DNA of 64,000 nucleotides from Amycolatopsis sp. NBC_01480 (GTDB lineage Bacteria; Actinomycetota; Actinomycetes; Mycobacteriales; Pseudonocardiaceae). How positions within the stretch are numbered: the first letter of the stretch is position 1; each line of letters starts with the position of its first letter. Below, in pieces: positions 59,716 through 64,000 of this stretch. Below the pieces are notes generated by a model. The model ran no database searches. It worked only from the letters and a program-made list of their open reading frames with translations, and was not told where the DNA came from. The translations under genes and the position numbers were made by a program. The stretch is from the NCBI RefSeq assembly GCF_036227205.1, contig NZ_CP109442.1:4898001-4962000 (forward strand). The letters are read 5' to 3'.

Positions 59716-61773
59716 GTGGCACCGGTGAACGGCTCGTCGAAGATCACCACGGATCACCGGTCGCGCAGCGCGGTGGTGTATGTGCGGCAGTCGACGCTGA
59801 TGCAGGTCCGCGAGCATGGCGAGTCGACCGCCCGCCAGTACGGCCTGTCCACGGTGGCGGTCGAACTCGGCTGGACCGCCGAGCAGGTTCTCGTCGTCGA
59901 CGCCGACCTCGGCGTGTCCGGCCGCTTCGGGTCGGAACGCGACGGGTTTCGCGAGCTGATCTCCCGGGTGTGTCTGGGCGAGGTTGGCGCGATCTTCGGG
60001 CTGGAGGTCTCGCGGCTGGCGCGCTCGTCGGCCGAGTTCGCGCGGCTGCTGGAACTGGCCCGGTTGACCGACACGCTCCTGATCGACGGCGACGGGGTCT
60101 ACGACCTGGGCGACGTCAACGACCGTTTGTTGTTGGGGCTCAAGGGAAGCATGTCGGAGGCCGAGCTTCATGTGCTGGCCGGCCGGTTGCACGGCGCGAA
60201 GCTCGCGGCCGCGCACCGCGGCGAGTTGCGCGCGAAGCTGGCGGTCGGGTTCGTCTACGACCTCGACGGCCAGGTCGTGATCGACCCGGATGAGCAGGTC
60301 CGCACCGCGGTGGAGGATCTGTTCGCCGAGTTCGCCCGCACCGGGTCGGCGTTCGGGGTGGTCAAGGCGTTCGCCGAGACCGGTAGGTTGTTCCCGCAAC
60401 GCGCCTACGGCGGCGCGTGGGCGGGGCGGTTGAAGTGGGGCAAGCTCGGCCACTACCGGGTACTGCAAGCCTTGAAGAACCCCGCCTACGCCGGGGCCTA
60501 CACCTACGGTCGCAGCTACGACAAACGCCGTGTCCAGCCGGATGGCACGGTGCGCTCGGCACGCCGCACCCGTGCCAGGGACGAGTGGACGGTGCTGATC
60601 CAGGACCACCACGAGGGCTACATCAGCTGGCAGCAGTACCTGGACAACGAGGCCAAGCTCGCGGCGAACCAGACCAACGCCGGTGCCCGTCCGCCGCGCG
60701 AGGGCATCGCGTTGTGTCAGGGCATCGTCTACTGCGGCGGCTGCGGTTCGCGGATGGGCACCCGCTACGGCGCCCGGCACTACGTGCACTACGAGTGCGT
60801 CAGCGCCCGCGACCAGGCCAAGACCGCGCGCTGCCGCTCGGTGACCGCCTCCACGGTGGACGCGATCGTCTCGGAGTTGCTGCTCAAGGCGGTGACCCCG
60901 GAACAGATCACGGCCGCGCTGGCAGTGGCGGACGAGGTCACCGAGCGGCACGTCCGCTCGCACCGGGCCGCTGAACTCACGGTCGAACGCGCCCGCTACG
61001 AGGCCGACCGCGCCGAACGCGCGTTCAGTCAGGTGGAGCCGGAGAACCGGTTGGTGGCACGGAGCCTGGAATCCCGCTGGGAAGTCAAGCTCGCCGCGGT
61101 GGCCGAGGCGGAGGCGGCGCTGGAGACCGCGCGGGCAGCCAAGCCACCGTTGCCGCCCCGCTCGACGTTGGAGGCGTTGGCGGCGGATCTGCCGCGGTTG
61201 TGGGACGACCCGGACACCAGCCCGCGTGACCGCAAACGGCTGCTGCGCACCCTCATCGCCGACGTCACCCTGCTGCCCACCGACGATCCCCGCGAGGCCC
61301 GGATCGGGGTGCGCTGGCACACCGGCGCCATCGACGAGGTCACCGTCAATCGCAAAGGCCCCGGTCGCACCCCGGCCACCGCGTTGGAGATCATCCGCCG
61401 GCATGGCGCGACACGCACCAGCGAGCAGCTCGCCGCGGAGCTCAACGCCGCTGGCCTGACCACGGGCAAGGGACGTCCCTGGGACACTGCCGCCGTTGCC
61501 CGGGTCCGCGACACCTACGGCATTCCCGCGCCTCGCACCGCGGCGGTCCGCGAGGGCGAAGTCAGCATCGCCCAGGCCGCCGCGCAGTTGGGCGTCGCGC
61601 CCAAAGCGGTCGGCAACTGGATCCGGAAAGGACAGCTGCCCGCCCGCCGCGGCGCCGCCGGACGCTGGTGCATCCCCTGGGACGAGGCCACACAAGAGCT
61701 CTACCGGCAGCAGGTCGCGAACTCGTTCCGCGTCACACGAACCACCCCAACAACCGCAGGAGAGGCAGTATGA
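59716..61773 (+). CDS. Large serine recombinase
   Basis: 685 residues from GTG 59716 (GTG 59725 also possible). Resolvase domain 20-160 with catalytic S26 in VYVRQST and the ARSSAEFARLLELA and GSMSEAELHVL segments; recombinase domain about 190-320 (KLGHYRVLQALKNPAYAGAYTYG); zinc ribbon about 330-375 (GIVYCGGCGSRMGTRYG, HYECVSARDQ, CRSV); a coiled coil about 415-475; and a C-terminal helix-turn-helix (SIAQAAAQLGVAPKAVGNWI). It integrates or excises its own element by serine recombination. Confidence 0.92.
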   Translation: MAPVNGSSKITTDHRSRSAVVYVRQSTLMQVREHGESTARQYGLSTVAVELGWTAEQVLVVDADLGVSGRFGSERDGFRELISRVCLGEVGAIFGLEVSRLARSSAEFARLLELARLTDTLLIDGDGVYDLGDVNDRLLLGLKGSMSEAELHVLAGRLHGAKLAAAHRGELRAKLAVGFVYDLDGQVVIDPDEQVRTAVEDLFAEFARTGSAFGVVKAFAETGRLFPQRAYGGAWAGRLKWGKLGHYRVLQALKNPAYAGAYTYGRSYDKRRVQPDGTVRSARRTRARDEWTVLIQDHHEGYISWQQYLDNEAKLAANQTNAGARPPREGIALCQGIVYCGGCGSRMGTRYGARHYVHYECVSARDQAKTARCRSVTASTVDAIVSELLLKAVTPEQITAALAVADEVTERHVRSHRAAELTVERARYEADRAERAFSQVEPENRLVARSLESRWEVKLAAVAEAEAALETARAAKPPLPPRSTLEALAADLPRLWDDPDTSPRDRKRLLRTLIADVTLLPTDDPREARIGVRWHTGAIDEVTVNRKGPGRTPATALEIIRRHGATRTSEQLAAELNAAGLTTGKGRPWDTAAVARVRDTYGIPAPRTAAVREGEVSIAQAAAQLGVAPKAVGNWIRKGQLPARRGAAGRWCIPWDEATQELYRQQVANSFRVTRTTPTTAGEAV

Positions 61774-61819
61774 AACGACCGTCGGCACACGCACAGGAGA
61801 GGTCATGGCGGACAAGGCC

Positions 61820-64000
61820 TCACTTCGTCTTCGGGGCCCGGCGGGCGGGCAGGTCCAGGGGCAGCGGTAGTTGCGTCCCGACCCGCTTCGGCGCCGGAAC
61901 CGGTGCCGAGGGCGGGGGTGCGGCGGCAGGTGCGCTCCCTGCCTCCGGAGGTTCGGGCGTGGGTGTGGGCTTGGGCTGGCGGCGCACGCCGAGGGGCAGC
62001 GGGTACTGGCCCGAGGCCAGGGCCCGGTTGCCGGTGTAGGCGTCGGGGGGCGGGCGGCGGGTCGCGCGGGCGGCGCGGTTGATCTGCCCGGAGGGGGTGA
62101 TCAGGGCGGGCCCGGTCTGCCGCTCCGGGCCGGCCGGTGGGTTGGCGAGGTCGTCGGCGAGGGTCTGGCGGGGTGGGCGCGGGGGCGCGGGTTGCAGGTG
62201 GATGGGCAGCATCCCGGTGCTCGGCGCGATCAGCGCGCGGGGCAGACGCGCGGGTGGGCGGGCGTGGCGGTTGATCCGTCCGTCCGGGGTCAGCAGCCCC
62301 GGCTGCGGCACCGGCGGCATGCCGGGTGGGCGGTCGGCAAGGTCGTCGGCCAGCGACCGGCGCCCGACCGCGCCGGGATCGTGGCGGGTGGTGATCGGCA
62401 GGCCGAGCTGGTCGCGGGGCAGTGCGTGCGGCAGCGCGTCGTGTGGCAGCGCTCGCGGGTTCGCCGACACGACGCGGTTCTTGCCGGAGCCGCTCGCGGT
62501 GAACAGCGACAGCTGCCCCGGACCAGCCCGGCGACTTTCCCGCGTGGTGGCGGGGAGTTCGCCCAGGCGCGGCGCTCGGCGTGGCCGGGGCCGGGTGTGG
62601 CGCACCCGCAGGGGCAGCATGAACTGTCCCGTGGTCGTCGACGGCGGATCCGCGCCAGGACCACCCCCGCCCGGTCCTCGCGGCCGTCCGCGCGGACGGC
62701 CTTTGCCGCCGAAAAGGGAGCCGGCGCTGCCGAGCAGGCCCATCGTCTTGTAGGCGATCGCGCCGCGCACCAGCGACCCGAGCATCGAGCGCCGGCCGCT
62801 GCGCAGCGGGGCCAGGCACCAGAACGGGATCTTGATCAGCACCCAGATCAGCGCCAGGCACATCAGCAGGTTCACCAGCCCGGAGGCGTTCGGGCCGAAC
62901 ACGGTGAACCCGCCGGGGGTGAAGAACACTCGCAGCGCGGTGACCATCGCCAGCGATTGGCCGAGCTGGATGGCCAGGACCCCGCCGAACGCTTTCCACC
63001 ACGCCTGCGCGATGCCCTCGGTGTGGGGGAGGGCGTGCCACATCAGCGCGATCGGGGCGGCGGCGATCAGCAGGATCGTCAGCATCACCCGCACGATGAA
63101 CGTGATCAGCAGGACCACGACCATGATCACGAGCGCGAGGCCGAGGAAGACCAGCCACACGCTGCTGTTGAACGCGCTCAGCACCATGTCGGTCATGGCC
63201 TTGCCCGCCGCGGCCGGGTCGACGCCCTCGCCCAGCACCGCGCCGGCGAGGGCGTTGGCGATCTGGATCGCCTGGGTCGCGATAAACAGCGAGAGCGTCC
63301 CGGCGAGGAAACCGATCACGACCCGAGGCCCGATTTCCTTGATGGTGTAACGGGTCTGCAGGGTTTCGTAGCCCATGACGATCAGCCCGGCGACCAGCAC
63401 GATGAGCACGTAGACGGCGAGCAGGATCTGCCACGACTGCGTCCACAGCTGCCCGACACTCGGCAACGCACTGGGCTCGGGTGTGGTCAGCAGTGTTCGG
63501 CCGAGCAGGTCCAGCAGCGGGTTGAGCGCGTCGGTCACCAGCCCGCGGAAGAAGCTGCTGATGCCCTCGGTGACGCAGGCGACCGGGTCGGTGATGCCGC
63601 ACTCGTCGGCCTGGCCGCCGCTGCCGGTCCCCGGGGCTGGTGCCGTGCCGGGGGCGCGCGGGCTGATCGGGACGGGCTGGGGAATGCAGTCCGGTCCCTG
63701 ACACGACGGCGGCGCCGGCGTGGCGCCGAGTCCGCCGCACTCGGGCATCAGCGCACCCGGGAAACACGACACCGGCGGTGCCGATGGCGGCGGCACGAGC
63801 GGAGCACTGGGCGGTCCCGACGGCGTCGGTGTCTGGGGGCTGCCGGGCAGCACGCATACGGGCTCGGCCGAGCCCGGGGCGCAGCCGGGCTGGGGCGGCA
63901 GCGGCAGCACCGGCGGCTGAGCGGCAGCGCGCGGTGCAGCCGCGGCCGCGGCCACGGGCGCAGGCTCGGGCCCGGGTGCGGCGGAGGCGCTCAGCGTGAT
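61820..64000 (-). CDS. TrbL/VirB6-like conjugation membrane protein, 5' end beyond window
   Basis: More than 720 residues; the frame is open to the right edge (ITLSASAAPGPEPAP), probably the end of a signal peptide. A Pro-rich, Cys-containing N-terminal region is followed by six or more membrane helices between about residues 170 and 395 (IVVMGYET-type loops, FIVRVMLTILLIAAAPIALMWHALP, ALIWVLIKIPFWCLAPL). A long Pro/Arg-rich cytoplasmic tail contains two degenerate R-R-x-L-A-D-D-L-A-x-x-P repeats. This is the SCO6881-like T4SS channel component, first in the operon. Confidence 0.85.
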   Translation of the reverse strand: MTLSASAAPGPEPAPVAAAAAAPRAAAQPPVLPLPPQPGCAPGSAEPVCVLPGSPQTPTPSGPPSAPLVPPPSAPPVSCFPGALMPECGGLGATPAPPSCQGPDCIPQPVPISPRAPGTAPAPGTGSGGQADECGITDPVACVTEGISSFFRGLVTDALNPLLDLLGRTLLTTPEPSALPSVGQLWTQSWQILLAVYVLIVLVAGLIVMGYETLQTRYTIKEIGPRVVIGFLAGTLSLFIATQAIQIANALAGAVLGEGVDPAAAGKAMTDMVLSAFNSSVWLVFLGLALVIMVVVLLITFIVRVMLTILLIAAAPIALMWHALPHTEGIAQAWWKAFGGVLAIQLGQSLAMVTALRVFFTPGGFTVFGPNASGLVNLLMCLALIWVLIKIPFWCLAPLRSGRRSMLGSLVRGAIAYKTMGLLGSAGSLFGGKGRPRGRPRGPGGGGPGADPPSTTTGQFMLPLRVRHTRPRPRRAPRLGELPATTRESRRAGPGQLSLFTASGSGKNRVVSANPRALPHDALPHALPRDQLGLPITTRHDPGAVGRRSLADDLADRPPGMPPVPQPGLLTPDGRINRHARPPARLPRALIAPSTGMLPIHLQPAPPRPPRQTLADDLANPPAGPERQTGPALITPSGQINRAARATRRPPPDAYTGNRALASGQYPLPLGVRRQPKPTPTPEPPEAGSAPAAAPPPSAPVPAPKRVGTQLPLPLDLPARRAPKTK

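Larger units (their letters stand above)
59320..61790 (+). mobile_element. Serine-recombinase element inserted in the conjugation operon
   Basis: A plus-strand unit (DUF5372-type gene, a short helical frame at about 59631-59740, large serine recombinase) sits between two minus-strand genes that are normally adjacent. Its left gene starts two bases from the PrgI start and its right gene ends 46 bases before the TrbL-like stop. I could not see clear terminal repeats or a target duplication; large serine recombinases often leave only short ones. The ends given are estimates. Confidence 0.6.

Noticed and set aside
1..64000. CRISPR arrays, tRNA or rRNA genes, riboswitches
   Set aside because: Read on both strands, I saw no regularly spaced repeats, no clover-leaf with CCA end and no rRNA-like conserved blocks. 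A covariance-model search would be needed to exclude small RNAs.

Overview
This window is uniformly high-GC DNA with GTG and occasional TTG starts, strong Shine-Dalgarno sites and many ATGA-type stop/start overlaps. It carries families typical of filamentous actinomycetes: XRE/DUF5753 with DUF397 partners, Imm1, SARP regulators, an actinobacterial Tad pilus locus and a PrgI/VirB4/TraG conjugation module. The organism is most likely an actinomycete, perhaps of the Pseudonocardiaceae, and the DNA looks like a large conjugative plasmid or integrative element, or the chromosome next to one. No rRNA, tRNA, CRISPR array or replication initiator was recognised.

Left part (1-17 kb). A DUF5753/DUF397 regulator pair lies behind two identical perfect palindromes. 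It is followed by a DddA-like (SCP1.201-type) deaminase toxin with its Imm1 immunity gene, and a second DUF397 gene. The most unusual block runs from 5.1 to 13.2 kb. On the minus strand is one very large protein joining an XRE helix-turn-helix, a STAND-type NTPase, HEAT-like repeats and a C-terminal OMP-decarboxylase/hexulose-phosphate-synthase-like barrel, coupled to a GNAT acetyltransferase. Divergent from it is a tight five-gene operon: a thymidylate-synthase homologue with the Asn-to-Asp change typical of (d)CMP hydroxymethylases, a nucleoside-diphosphate-kinase-like protein, a radical SAM enzyme, a DEDDh exonuclease and an aldo/keto reductase. I do not know this combination as a described system. 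It reads as a sensor-controlled nucleotide-modification, nucleoside-metabolite or defence cassette. A zone of gene remnants follows (13.2-13.4 and 15.6-16.9 kb).

Middle part (17-32.5 kb). This is a Tad (Flp-type) pilus locus: prepilin peptidase, lipoprotein, secreted protein, SAF/CpaB-like protein, TadZ-like ATPase, TadA ATPase, TadB and TadC membrane proteins, a small Flp-like pilin and TadE/TadG-like pseudopilins. An FtsH-type (M41) peptidase gene lies antisense inside the locus. A large membrane protein with LysM and BTAD-type regulatory domains ends it.

Right-middle part (32.5-51 kb). These are accessory genes. A MoxR-type AAA+ ATPase is paired with a von Willebrand factor A protein that also has a metallopeptidase-like HExxH motif. 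There is a run of small coupled zinc-ribbon and orphan genes, several apparently frameshifted, a sigma/anti-sigma-like pair, secreted proteins, a SARP regulator, a two-winged-helix protein and a four-repeat protein.

Right end (50.5-64 kb). A minus-strand conjugation operon reads, in transcription order: TrbL/VirB6-like membrane protein (cut by the window edge), PrgI/VirB3-like protein, VirB4 ATPase, TraG/VirD4-like coupling ATPase, replication-relaxation protein and a two-domain cell-wall hydrolase. A transposon-like unit (DUF5372 gene plus large serine recombinase) sits in opposite orientation between the first two of these genes.
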